From: Salinisphaera sp. LB1
GTDB taxonomy: Bacteria; Pseudomonadota; Gammaproteobacteria; Nevskiales; Salinisphaeraceae
DNA: 64,000 bases
Direction: 5' to 3'
Assembly: GCF_003177035.1 (NCBI RefSeq)
Contig: NZ_CP029488.1
Coordinates: forward strand, 3,602,501 to 3,666,500
Position numbers and translations under genes: made by a program. The notes beneath the pieces are model-generated. The model saw only the letters and a program-made list of their open reading frames with translations, did no database searches and was not told the origin of the DNA. Below, one piece after another: positions 1-7,800 of this stretch; within the stretch, counting starts at the first letter, position 1; each line of letters begins with the position of its first letter.

Positions 1-2
1 TC

Positions 3-137
3 GTCTACCAGACCGGCGAGATCATTCACGGTGGTGAGACGAATTACATTCGCGCCACCCTGACGCTGTTCGTCACGATCTACAATCTGTTCATCAGCCT
101 GCTTCAGTTGCTCGGTGTATTCGCCGGCGACGACTGA
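3..137 (+). CDS. yccA: YccA / Bax inhibitor-1 family membrane protein, C-terminal end only
   Basis: Only the last 44 residues lie in the window; the gene enters from the left edge. The tail shows the motif [20 protein letters not shown] followed by a hydrophobic helix and a short acidic end, as in the final transmembrane segment of YccA. YccA-type proteins are inner-membrane proteins of the BI-1 family; E. coli YccA modulates FtsH proteolysis. In Pseudomonas yccA lies shortly upstream of cysG-serS, so its position here supports the call and suggests that the pigment cluster was inserted in between. The assignment rests on the C-terminus alone. Confidence 0.75.
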   Translation, partial: VYQTGEIIHGGETNYIRATLTLFVTIYNLFISLLQLLGVFAGDD

Positions 138-154
138 TCGCGGCGCGATCGGCG

Positions 155-186
155 AAAAGCCCGGCCATGCGTGGCCGGGCTTTTTT
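155..186 (+). terminator. Rho-independent terminator after yccA
   Basis: A perfect GC-rich stem (AGCCCGGCCA / TGGCCGGGCT) with a four-base loop is flanked by an A-run on the left and six Ts on the right. It lies 18 bp after the yccA stop and before the converging pigment operon. The A-run on the left gives the minus strand a T-run too, so it can serve both directions. Confidence 0.9.
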
Positions 187-220
187 GTGGCCGCGGCTTG
201 CGCCGTGCGCGTGGCGGGTC

Positions 221-661
221 TCAGTCTGCCGCGACTGTTCGGATTGTCAGGCGTCCGCGCACCAGGTCACGCACGCCGGCAACCACGCGAAATGCATAGA
301 TCGAGCCGCTGGCATCCGCCATCAGGCGCTCGGCGTGAATATCGATCGAGGCCAGGCCGGCCACGGCTTCGGCGTCGGCCAGCAACTCGATATGACGCAG
401 CCCCACCAGCCGCCCGCCAGCGGCCGGCCCCATGCCATCAGCCGCACGGGCGCGCAACGTACCGTGGGCCGCGGTCGCCTGCGCCGCGTATTCGATCAGC
501 GCAGTTACCGGCATCACGCCGCGATCGGCCAGCGGATGCGCCGTCGGCGCAGGCAGCCGGCTGCGACAATGAATGCAGTCGTCGGCCCAGGCGACGACCT
601 CGTCTAGCAGACACATCATGCCGGCATGGGGGACGAGTCCGGCCACTCGCACCGCGCTCAC
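221..661 (-). CDS. apeP: ApeP-family 3-hydroxyacyl-ACP dehydratase (aryl polyene)
   Basis: A 146-residue hotdog-fold protein. The N-terminal PHAGMMCLLDEVVAW and the following GVMPVTALIEYAAQA helix are the hallmark of the ApeP dehydratases, which remove water from 3-hydroxyacyl-ACP during polyene elongation. It is the last gene of the minus-strand pigment operon. The start is GTG, overlapping the stop of the chain length factor (GTGA), so translation is probably coupled. ApeI-type and ApeP-type dehydratases normally occur together in these clusters, and both are present here. It acts in the cytosol on ACP-bound intermediates. The family assignment is firm; the exact step is inferred from known APE systems. 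Confidence 0.85.
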   Translation of the reverse strand: MSAVRVAGLVPHAGMMCLLDEVVAWADDCIHCRSRLPAPTAHPLADRGVMPVTALIEYAAQATAAHGTLRARAADGMGPAAGGRLVGLRHIELLADAEAVAGLASIDIHAERLMADASGSIYAFRVVAGVRDLVRGRLTIRTVAAD

Positions 662-1443
662 AGCGGCGTGATCGGCACGCGCCAGTGCCCTTGTTCCGAT
701 TCGATGACTGGCGCGGCCGGCAAATTCGCGGCCAGCGCCGCGAATAACGGCAGGCTACGCGCACTGGCGTTCAGGTATCGAAGCCGCTCCAGCTCCGGCC
801 CAACCATCGATGCCGGCGCGTCGTCCACCGGTTGCGGCCGATCGATGGCGGCCATGGCCCCGTCGGCACGCGTGTCCAGCCACCAGGCCATGGCGAAGGT
901 CGCGCCGATATCGCGGCGCGCCTCGGCCAGCATGCCGGTGCCGTCCATGTCGTAGCACACCAGCAAAACCGGGCGTCGGCGTTGCGCCAGCAGCCCCCAG
1001 GCTTCGCACAGGGCGACGGCGAATCCGCCCGCCCCGGCCGACAGGCTGGTCGAGGGTTCACGCGCGCCGGTGGCGATACTCCAGTAGCCGGCGGGCGCGT
1101 TATGCACCGAGTTGTGAAAACGGGTGGGCGAAATCGCACGCTCCGGCGTGTTGACGGCCGCGCAAAGCTGGTCGGCGATATCGATATCGCCCGCCGACGA
1201 CGAAAACACCGCCGCCACCGTCGACGCATCGCGCCCCTGGCTGGCCTGTTCGGCCACGCGAAACGCCAGATGTACCGCAGCACCGGCCCGGCGCGCCTCA
1301 TTGCGCGGCAGCAACCGGGTGCGAAACGGGGCCAGCGGCTCGCCGGTATAAGCCGTCTCGCCGGCCAGTACCGGGCGCGCCGCCGGCCAGCCGTCGAGCC
1401 CGGGCCCGGCGATGCCGAGGCCATGCAGATACGCGCGCTGCAT
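658..1443 (-). CDS. apeC: beta-ketoacyl synthase-like chain length factor (aryl polyene)
   Basis: A 261-residue protein with the N-terminal half of a ketosynthase fold and no catalytic cysteine: where an active enzyme has TACSS, this one reads STSLSAGAGG. It is much shorter than a full ketosynthase (about 400 residues). That is the pattern of the chain length factor which pairs with the active ketosynthase in APE synthesis. The neighbouring ketosynthase gene ends on the first base of this start codon (TGATG), which fits equimolar production of a heterodimer. An in-frame extension to position 1554 exists but lies inside the ketosynthase gene and is not family-like. Confidence 0.82.
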   Translation of the reverse strand: MQRAYLHGLGIAGPGLDGWPAARPVLAGETAYTGEPLAPFRTRLLPRNEARRAGAAVHLAFRVAEQASQGRDASTVAAVFSSSAGDIDIADQLCAAVNTPERAISPTRFHNSVHNAPAGYWSIATGAREPSTSLSAGAGGFAVALCEAWGLLAQRRRPVLLVCYDMDGTGMLAEARRDIGATFAMAWWLDTRADGAMAAIDRPQPVDDAPASMVGPELERLRYLNASARSLPLFAALAANLPAAPVIESEQGHWRVPITPL

Positions 1444-2627
1444 CAGACGTCCTCCGCGGCCAGCAACAGACTGCAGTTGCTGCCGCCGAAGCCGAAGGTG
1501 TTGCTCAACACGCGACGGACCCCGCCGGGCTCGGGCGCCGTGAGCAAACGACACCGCAATGCCGGATCGAGGTCCCGCGTATTCAGGGTCGCCGGGCGAT
1601 AATCGTGCGCGATCGCGAGACAGGCGATGACCGTCTCCACAATACCGGCAGCGCCCAGCGTATGCCCGGTCCAGCCCTTGGTGGCGGAGGCCGGCGTCGC
1701 GGCGCCGAACAGGCTGACCACCGCGCGATCCTCGGCCTGGTCGTTGGCGGGGGTCGCGGTGCCGTGCAGGTTGATGTAATCGACGGCCCCGGGGGCCAGG
1801 CCGGCGCTGTCGAGCGCGCGCCGCATCGCCAGCGCCGCGCCGCGCCCCTCGGGCTCGGGCGCCGCCATGTGATACGCATCGGCCGATTCCCCCACGCCGA
1901 TCACGCGCGGCCCGGACGCTGCGCCGGCCGCCGGGCCGACCAGTGCGAAACCGCCTGCCTCACCGATCGAGATTCCGCGGCGATGGGCATCCCAGGGCCG
2001 GCAGGGTTCGGGCGATGTCAGCTGCAGCGAGGCGAAGCCGTAGAGGGTGGTCAGACAGAGGCTGTCGACGCCGCCGACCACCGCCATGTCGCAGAATCCC
2101 GCTTCGATCGACCGCGCCGCGGACGCAAACACCTTGGCGCTCGAAGAACAGGCCGTGGACACAGTCAACGCCGGGCCGGCCAGGCCGAGCCGCCGCTGCA
2201 CGTAGCCGCACAGGGCGAAATAGTCATGGGTATGCTCGAACGAGAACCACGCCGGCAAGCGGCCATCGGCCAGCTCGCGGTAGGCGCGCTCGGTGGTGCC
2301 GATGCCGGAGGTGCTGGTGCCCAGGAACAGGCCGATGCGCTCGGGCGCGTATGCCCGCTTGGCGGTTTCCACCGCATCGATGAAGCCATCCTGTTGCAGC
2401 GCAAGCTCGGCGAGCTGATTGTTGCGGCAATGCCAGTCCGCCCATGCCGCGGGTAGCGCGACCTCCTCGCAGCCGGGCACGCGGCCGATCCACGTGGCCA
2501 GATCCGCGCCGTCGAAATCGCAGCGCACGAGGCCGCTGCGTTGCTCGCGCAGCGCCTGCCACTGTGCGTCGCACCCGGCGCCCACGGCGGTGGTCGCGGT
2601 ATAGGCCCGGATGGCCATTGGCTTCAT
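1443..2627 (-). CDS. apeO: 3-oxoacyl-ACP synthase, polyene chain elongation
   Basis: A 394-residue condensing enzyme with an intact thiolase-fold active site: Cys160 in VSTACSSSAK, His288 in INLHGTATPANDQ and His322 in KGWTGHTLGAAG. It would extend ACP-bound chains with malonyl-ACP, working with the cysteine-less chain length factor encoded next. The start chosen is the ATG at 2627, because GGAG lies nine bases upstream; an ATG five codons earlier lacks such a site. Among APE-cluster ketosynthases it most resembles ApeO by position (next to ApeP) and by its partner. A second ketosynthase (ApeR type) is not seen in the window. Confidence 0.85.
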   Translation of the reverse strand: MKPMAIRAYTATTAVGAGCDAQWQALREQRSGLVRCDFDGADLATWIGRVPGCEEVALPAAWADWHCRNNQLAELALQQDGFIDAVETAKRAYAPERIGLFLGTSTSGIGTTERAYRELADGRLPAWFSFEHTHDYFALCGYVQRRLGLAGPALTVSTACSSSAKVFASAARSIEAGFCDMAVVGGVDSLCLTTLYGFASLQLTSPEPCRPWDAHRRGISIGEAGGFALVGPAAGAASGPRVIGVGESADAYHMAAPEPEGRGAALAMRRALDSAGLAPGAVDYINLHGTATPANDQAEDRAVVSLFGAATPASATKGWTGHTLGAAGIVETVIACLAIAHDYRPATLNTRDLDPALRCRLLTAPEPGGVRRVLSNTFGFGGSNCSLLLAAEDV

Positions 2628-2711
2628 CGCTCGATGCTCCATGCGGTCATGCTCACGCGGTCCGGCCGGCGCGCGCTGTGCCCGTGCCTCGGGCGATGAC
2701 GCGCGGCGGGC

Positions 2712-3605
2712 TCAGTGCCAGAACTGATAGAAATTGAACCAATTGTACGGGGCTTGGCGCACGTGCTCAGCCAGCCGATCGGCGTAGGCCTGGGTCCAGG
2801 CGCCGGTACGCTGCATGCGTTCGCCGCGCGGCAGCGACAGGCCGGGGCTGAACTGCTCGCAGTACAGGTCATAATGCCCCCCGCCGCGATACAGACCGAA
2901 GGCGAGAAACACCGGCACGCCCAGCATGCCGGCCAGCAGCCAGGGCGTCGCCGGAAACGGCGCCGTGCCGCCGAGGAAATCGCAGTCCACCGTGCGCTCG
3001 CCCGCATGAACGCGATCGGCCATGATGCCGACCATCTCGCCGCGATCGAGCGCCGCCTTGACCTTGAGCACCCGATCGACATCGGCGGTTGCGGTGTCGA
3101 TCACGCGATCGCCGAAACCCGGATCGAGCTTCTGCAGCACCGCGTTCATCTTCGCCCCGGTCGCCCAGTTCATGAGGATGCGCACGGTCAGGTCGTCGCG
3201 CCGGTCGCTGAGGGCACGCAGCGCCTCGAAACTGCCGAGATGCGACACCATGATGATCCCGCCCTGGCCGCGCTCCACGCAATCGCGAAACGACTGCACC
3301 CCATGATGGGTGATCGACAACGGCGAATCGGCGCCGCCGAGCATATACATGCGATCGAGAAATACGGTCGCGAACGCATACAAATGGCGGTAGCTGTGAT
3401 GCCAGCGCGGGCGACGCGCAAGCACCCGGGCGAGATAATCCCGCGAGGCGCGGCGCGCGGCCGGCGCGGCGATCATGTAGTAAGCCACGCCCAGATGCAG
3501 CATCGCGCGGGCCGCGCCCCGGCCCAGACGTCGGGCCACCCATGCGATGGCATGGAGCACGAACGGGTGACTGCGCTCGGTACGGCGGGTCCAGGCTTCA
3601 GCCAT
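2712..3605 (-). CDS. LpxL/HtrB-like acyltransferase in the pigment cluster
   Basis: A 297-residue acyltransferase of the lipid A lauroyltransferase type. The motif SHLGSFEALRAL supplies the HxxxxE catalytic pair, and later blocks (KMNAVLQKLDPGF, MADRVHAGE, GTAPFPATPWLLA) follow the usual family order. A hydrophobic N-terminal stretch suggests membrane association. In many APE clusters a related domain is fused to a family 2 glycosyltransferase (ApeJ); here the acyltransferase stands alone. It probably moves the finished polyene acyl group onto a lipid carrier. The ATG at 3605 overlaps the end of the upstream dehydratase gene; a GTG at 3617 is possible. Substrate is inferred. Confidence 0.8.
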   Translation of the reverse strand: MAEAWTRRTERSHPFVLHAIAWVARRLGRGAARAMLHLGVAYYMIAAPAARRASRDYLARVLARRPRWHHSYRHLYAFATVFLDRMYMLGGADSPLSITHHGVQSFRDCVERGQGGIIMVSHLGSFEALRALSDRRDDLTVRILMNWATGAKMNAVLQKLDPGFGDRVIDTATADVDRVLKVKAALDRGEMVGIMADRVHAGERTVDCDFLGGTAPFPATPWLLAGMLGVPVFLAFGLYRGGGHYDLYCEQFSPGLSLPRGERMQRTGAWTQAYADRLAEHVRQAPYNWFNFYQFWH

Positions 3606-3900
3606 CGATTGGGGCACTCCATTCGATCACGCCGTGGGCGACACAGCCGGCCGGCCCGGTGCAGGCGAATTGCAGGCGGTCGCCGGTCTTGGCTGTGAGC
3701 GCGACGACACAGCGCTGCTCCGGATACAGCGCGGCCACGAACTTGCAGCGCAGGATGCGGCGCATGCGGCCGCCGTACCGGCGCTCCGCCGCACGGCCGA
3801 CGTGGTCGAGCAGCACGACACCGGGCACAATCGGCGCCCCCGGGAAATGCCCGTCGAGGCAGGGGTGATCGGCTGCGACCGAAAACACGTGATCAGCCAC
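3598..3900 (-). CDS. apeI: ApeI-family dehydratase (aryl polyene)
   Basis: A 100-residue single-hotdog protein with HPCLDGHFPGAPIVPGVVLL near the N-terminus; His18 and the FPGAPIVPG turn are typical of FabZ/ApeI dehydratases. It would dehydrate 3-hydroxyacyl-ACP to the conjugated enoyl form. The start is a GTG at 3900, which overlaps the last codons of the acyl-AMP ligase gene by 8 bases. The frame stays open upstream to 4140 but only as a shadow of the ligase. In some clusters this domain is fused to its neighbour; here it is separate but translationally coupled. Confidence 0.85.
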   Translation of the reverse strand: MADHVFSVAADHPCLDGHFPGAPIVPGVVLLDHVGRAAERRYGGRMRRILRCKFVAALYPEQRCVVALTAKTGDRLQFACTGPAGCVAHGVIEWSAPIDG

Positions 3901-5215
3901 GGACGACGCGCTCCGGGCGCCGCGCGGCGCGCCAGGCCGCCACGACATCGGCGTGCGCCAGCTTGCCAATGCTGTTGCGTGGCAGCCGCTCGACCTTGAC
4001 CAGCGGCCGCGGCACGAAGACCGGATCCACGCGTTGCGCCAGTTCGGCGCCCAGCGCGCGCACCGTGCGCGACGGCGCCACCACCAGCGCGGTCGGACGC
4101 TCCGCGGCCGGAGCCTCGGGTGAAGCGAATACCACTGCATCCTCGACGCCCTCGATATCCAGCAGCGCCGCGGTCAACCCGGCCAGCGATATGCGCTTGC
4201 CGGCCACCTTGAGCATATCCGCCGAGCGCCCGATCAGTCGGAAACATGTCGCGTCGAGAACGTCCAGCTCGTCCGCCAACACCACCGGGCACGGCAGCTG
4301 GCCGCCGCGCACTACCACCTGCTCATCGTCCTGCGCCAGCTGCAGGCCGTCATACAGCTGCCAGCGATCGTCCTCGGCCGTGCGCCGGCTGGCCATGCTG
4401 CCGGTCTCGCTGCTGCCGTAGATCTCGTGGACTTCCGTGTGCCAATGCCGTTCGGCGGCCGCGGCCAATGCGCTCGACAACGGCGCGGTCGCCGAAATGA
4501 TGCGCGCGACGGCCGGCAGCGCGACCTCGGCGTCGAGGCAGGCCTTGAGCTGGATCGGGGTCGTGAACAGGGCCCGCGGCGCGGGCAGGCGCGCGAGCGC
4601 ATCGGCGATCTGCCAGGGCATGAACGGGCGGGCGCTGTCGGCGGCGAACCCGCCGTGCAAGGCCAGCAGCACCGAATTTTCCAGGCCGTACATATGCTGG
4701 GGCGGCACGCTGGCGACCACATTCATGGCCGGCGTCGCCGGGAAGAACCGGCGCCGCAACAGCGCGCTTCCGATCGCAAGATCGCCCCACCGCTTGCGTT
4801 GCGGCGCCGGCTCGCCGGTGCTGCCCGAGGTGAACACCACCGCCACCGTGCGCGCGGCCGGGATTTCCGGCGGAGCCGGCATGGGCGGCGATTCGCCGCC
4901 GAGCCGAGCCGCCACCCAGGCATCGTCGACCGCGATCGCCCCCGGATAGCGCGCGCGGATCCGGTCCAGCGTGGCGGCCTGGCGTGTCTGCGGCAAAAGA
5001 TTCAGCGCCCCGGCCCAGCAGCCGGCGGCAAAGGCCACGGTAAACAGATAACGATCGTCGCAGAGATTGAAAAACGCGGTGCGGCCGGCGAGCGCGTCCG
5101 CCATCGATCGCATATCCGCGAGCGCCGCCGCGGCGCTGACGGGCACGCCCCGGCGCCAGGCGAACCCACGCCCGGGACGGTAATCGGCAAGCAAAGCCCG
5201 GGCCGACTCAGCCAT
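3893..5215 (-). CDS. apeH: acyl-AMP ligase priming aryl polyene synthesis
   Basis: A 440-residue ANL-superfamily adenylating enzyme. Visible core motifs are VVFTSGSTGEPAPQRKRW (P-loop), EIYGSSETG, LIGRSADMLKVAGKRIS and the C-terminal LPRNSIGKLAHADVV with the catalytic lysine. In APE clusters this enzyme activates 4-hydroxybenzoate or a similar aryl acid and loads it on the ACP as starter. The ATG overlaps the stop of the preceding membrane-protein gene by 8 bases. The substrate is inferred from the cluster; no 4-hydroxybenzoate-forming lyase is in the window, so the starter would come from elsewhere. Confidence 0.85.
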   Translation of the reverse strand: MAESARALLADYRPGRGFAWRRGVPVSAAAALADMRSMADALAGRTAFFNLCDDRYLFTVAFAAGCWAGALNLLPQTRQAATLDRIRARYPGAIAVDDAWVAARLGGESPPMPAPPEIPAARTVAVVFTSGSTGEPAPQRKRWGDLAIGSALLRRRFFPATPAMNVVASVPPQHMYGLENSVLLALHGGFAADSARPFMPWQIADALARLPAPRALFTTPIQLKACLDAEVALPAVARIISATAPLSSALAAAAERHWHTEVHEIYGSSETGSMASRRTAEDDRWQLYDGLQLAQDDEQVVVRGGQLPCPVVLADELDVLDATCFRLIGRSADMLKVAGKRISLAGLTAALLDIEGVEDAVVFASPEAPAAERPTALVVAPSRTVRALGAELAQRVDPVFVPRPLVKVERLPRNSIGKLAHADVVAAWRAARRPERVVRG

Positions 5216-5831
5216 GTCGCAGATCGCGGTAGTCGATGCGCCGCAGGGCGGCCATGTATTGGCGCCAGCTCATGTGCTCGTACTCACCGATGGCGCGCCG
5301 ACGCACGAACCATTCAGCCACGAACAGCAATCCCACGATCAGATAGTTCAGGAAATTCGCACATAGCGACCAGATTTCGGCGGATGCGAACAGCGCCAGG
5401 CATAGATTGGCGAGCGCCATCACCAGCATCGTGGCGCACCAGAAAATGGTCACCGCGCGCGTGTAGCGCGCCACCGGGCCCGGCAGAGGGCCACGGATCG
5501 CCCGTGCCACAAGCGTGATCAACGGGGTCTGGCCGGGCAGCAGGGTGCGGCCGAACAACCAGGCCAGCGCCAGGCAGATGAGCACGGGCGTGGCATAGAA
5601 GAATACCAGCGCGTCCACCGTATGCACGCTGAGCGCGGCGATCGCGATCAGAACGAACATCGCCAGCCAGGCCACCGGTCGCCGGCGAATCAACCACGGG
5701 CCGAGCACATTGACGATCAGCACCGCCAGGGCGAGAAAGCGCAGCCCGGGCCAGCCCGTCACCACCGCGGCGTGGACCAGCACCGGATAGAGCAGCGGCA
5801 CGAGGCCCGCGACAAAGCCCAGACGTCGCAT
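5208..5831 (-). CDS. apeG: integral membrane protein of the aryl polyene cluster (COG4648 type)
   Basis: A 207-residue protein with about six hydrophobic helices, beginning MRRLGFVAGLVPLLYPVLVH and ending in a charged tail (RRIDYRDLRHG). Proteins like this sit between the ACP and acyl-AMP ligase genes in APE clusters and are annotated only as membrane proteins; their role is not established. An in-frame stop lies two codons before the ATG, so this start is secure. It overlaps the ligase gene at its 3' end. The gene symbol follows the order used for characterised APE clusters and is tentative. Confidence 0.7.
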   Translation of the reverse strand: MRRLGFVAGLVPLLYPVLVHAAVVTGWPGLRFLALAVLIVNVLGPWLIRRRPVAWLAMFVLIAIAALSVHTVDALVFFYATPVLICLALAWLFGRTLLPGQTPLITLVARAIRGPLPGPVARYTRAVTIFWCATMLVMALANLCLALFASAEIWSLCANFLNYLIVGLLFVAEWFVRRRAIGEYEHMSWRQYMAALRRIDYRDLRHG

Positions 5832-5943
5832 GAATCAGCGCCCGGCCCCGGGCCGGCCCGCACCGCGATGTCCGGCTGCGCCCGCGTTCGGCGTGCCTGC
5901 GGGATGCATCAGCAACGTGTAACCGCGCCCGGCGACAAAAAAC

Positions 5944-6225
5944 TCAAGCCTCGGCGCGTTCGCGCTCGATATGCGCGCTCAGCGATCGCAGCGTGGCGAA
6001 TATGCGGCTGTTGGCTTCGTCGTCGGCGCGCAACTCGATTCCATAGGCCTGATTCACGGCCAGCGCGATTTCCAGGGCGTCGATCGAATCGAGGCCCAGG
6101 CCGTCGGCCTCCGGCCCGAACAGCGGCGCCGTGGGTTCGATCTCCGCGGCAGCGACATCGTCCAGATCCAGAGACGTCACCAGCAGCTGTGCGACATCGC
6201 GCTCGAGATCGCTTTGCTCACTCAT
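5944..6225 (-). CDS. acyl carrier protein of the aryl polyene pathway
   Basis: A 93-residue acidic carrier protein. The attachment motif GLGLDSIDALE contains Ser47 for the 4'-phosphopantetheine arm, which the transferase encoded at the far end of the cluster would add. It is the first gene of the minus operon, reading out of the divergent spacer. Characterised APE clusters carry two ACP genes (ApeE and ApeF) in a row; here the 112 bp between this gene and the membrane-protein gene are too short for a second one. Whether it is ApeE- or ApeF-like cannot be told by eye. Confidence 0.88.
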   Translation of the reverse strand: MSEQSDLERDVAQLLVTSLDLDDVAAAEIEPTAPLFGPEADGLGLDSIDALEIALAVNQAYGIELRADDEANSRIFATLRSLSAHIERERAEA

Positions 6226-6561
6226 AATCTTTCACTCGTTGTTGTACTTGCGCCGCGGTACATGCGCCCGCGCATTCGATATCCCCGGCATGGGCCACCG
6301 GGTTCGTCGCCCGCGGCGTTCCGGCATCGCGGGCCATTCGCGGCACTCAGCCTGCCTATTGTCCACGAACCGAGGCTTCGATTCACCCCGCCAGGCACAC
6401 GCACCGGGTATCGACACGACCGCGCTCGGCGTCCATCATCCGCCCCACGAGGCGTCGCGGCGCCTGTCCGCTCGTTCTCGCGAAACCCGAGCGCCCGTTG
6501 CCGAGCGCGACCGGGTCACGCCGGGGCGCGCGATCGGATTTTCCTCTATTCGGCCTGAACC
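6226..6561. promoter_or_regulatory. divergent promoter region of the pigment operons
   Basis: This 336-bp spacer separates the ACP gene (leaving left) from the thioesterase gene (leaving right), so it should carry both operon promoters. The part next to the ACP gene (about 6226-6260) is locally AT-richer, as expected for a promoter. I find no convincing -35/-10 pair, operator palindrome or coding frame with family features; the open frames here look like random GC-rich ORFs. Confidence 0.5.
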
Positions 6562-7005
6562 GTGATCGAACACCGCAGCCACATCGAGTTCCGGGTGCCG
6601 TTTTTCGACGTCGACTCGATGCATATCGCCTGGCACGGCCATTATGCGAAGTACTTCGAGCTGGCCCGATGCCAGCTGCTGGAAGACCTCGGGCACGATT
6701 ACGACGCCATGGCCGCCTCCGGTTTTTCCTGGCCCGTGGTCGATCTTCGCGTGCGCTACATGCGCTCGCTGACCTTCAAGCAATGGGTCCGCGTCACCGC
6801 CACCCTGAAACAGTGGGATCAGCAGTTGCGCATCGCCTACCGGCTTCGCGATCGCGATTCAGGCACCAGTCTGGCGCGCGGCAGCACCCTGCAGGTGCCG
6901 GTAGCAATCGAATCGGGCCAACGCTACCCGGGCACGCCGGCGGCCGTACGCGAGGCCCTCGCCCGGTTCGCCGAACGATCGAAAAAAGCGGAGCCGAATC
7001 GATGA
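6562..7005 (+). CDS. apeK: acyl-CoA/ACP thioesterase, 4-hydroxybenzoyl-CoA thioesterase type
   Basis: A 147-residue hotdog thioesterase. FRVPFFDVDSMHIAWHGHYAKYFELAR matches the YbgC/4-HBT layout, with the conserved Asp followed by the H/N-containing helix. It may release the finished polyene from the ACP or edit stalled chains. The start is a GTG; no ATG fits the family N-terminus. It is the first gene of the plus operon, and its stop overlaps the next start (ATGA). Thioesterases of this kind are regular members of APE clusters. Confidence 0.82.
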   Translation: MIEHRSHIEFRVPFFDVDSMHIAWHGHYAKYFELARCQLLEDLGHDYDAMAASGFSWPVVDLRVRYMRSLTFKQWVRVTATLKQWDQQLRIAYRLRDRDSGTSLARGSTLQVPVAIESGQRYPGTPAAVREALARFAERSKKAEPNR

Positions 7006-7658
7006 GACAAGCGCCACGACGCCTGCGACACGCCGTGCTGGCACGGCTGATCGTCCTGCTGATCGCACTGGCCGCCGGCCCGATGGCGCTGGCGGCACAG
7101 TCCGGCCAGGGCGACATGCCGGCCCTGGGCCAGGAAGCGTCCGGCCATGTGCTGCGGGGCCGCTTCGTTCAGCACAAGCATCTGGCCGAACTCGACCGGG
7201 CGCTGGTGTCGCGCGGCCATTATGTGGTGGCGCGCAATCGCGGGCTGCTGTGGCAGGTCGACAAGCCGGTACACAGCACGCTGGTGATCACGCCCCAGTC
7301 CCTGACCGAATCCAGTCAGGGGCAGCAGACCGCACACATCAGTGCGCAACAACAGCCGGCGCTGGGCGCCGTCGCCTCGATTCTGCTCGCGGTGTTCCAG
7401 GGCAACACGGATCAGCTGTCGCGCTACTTCAAGATTCAACGCCCGGACCAGGATTCGAGCGGCAAGACGCTCACGCTCACCCCGCGGACCGACGCCGTGA
7501 AGCACTTCATTACCCGGCTCAAGATCAGCGGTGGCGACAGCGTGCGCCGTATCCGCATCGATCAGCCGGGCGGGGACTACAGCATCATCGACCTCCATCC
7601 CGCGCAACACACTGCCAAGGCACTGACGCCCGCCGAACGGCGTGCCTTCGCGCGGTAA
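7002..7658 (+). CDS. apeL: LolA-like outer membrane carrier protein of the pigment cluster
   Basis: A 218-residue protein with a signal peptide: a basic start (MRQAPRRLRHAVLARL), a hydrophobic core and a probable cut after MALA. The mature part has the LolA-type order: a RGRFVQHKHLAEL strand, GLLWQVDKP, then KLTLTPR-like and ISGGDSVRRIRID segments. It is distinct from the housekeeping lolA at 28.3 kb. In APE clusters such proteins are thought to carry the lipid product across the periplasm with the MMPL exporter encoded next. The ATG overlaps the thioesterase stop. Confidence 0.8.
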   Translation: MRQAPRRLRHAVLARLIVLLIALAAGPMALAAQSGQGDMPALGQEASGHVLRGRFVQHKHLAELDRALVSRGHYVVARNRGLLWQVDKPVHSTLVITPQSLTESSQGQQTAHISAQQQPALGAVASILLAVFQGNTDQLSRYFKIQRPDQDSSGKTLTLTPRTDAVKHFITRLKISGGDSVRRIRIDQPGGDYSIIDLHPAQHTAKALTPAERRAFAR

Positions 7659-7698
7659 CCGGCCGCCGGCCCCGCGGCAGCTGACCAGGAGTCCGATC

Positions 7699-7800
7699 TT
7701 GCCTGTTGCGAGTACACAGCGAACAACGCCGTCCCAGCGCGCCCAAGTCCGCGTTGCCGATGGCGCCCGCACGCGGCGCGACGGGGCCGCCGCGCCTTGA
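7699..7800 (+). other. possible 33-codon leader ORF before the MMPL exporter
   Basis: AGGAG at 7687-7691 stands eight bases before a TTG that opens a 33-codon frame. Its TGA (7798-7800) overlaps the TTG start of the exporter gene. The predicted peptide is Arg/Ala-rich with no recognisable motif. It could couple translation into the exporter gene or be chance in GC-rich DNA. Confidence 0.25.
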
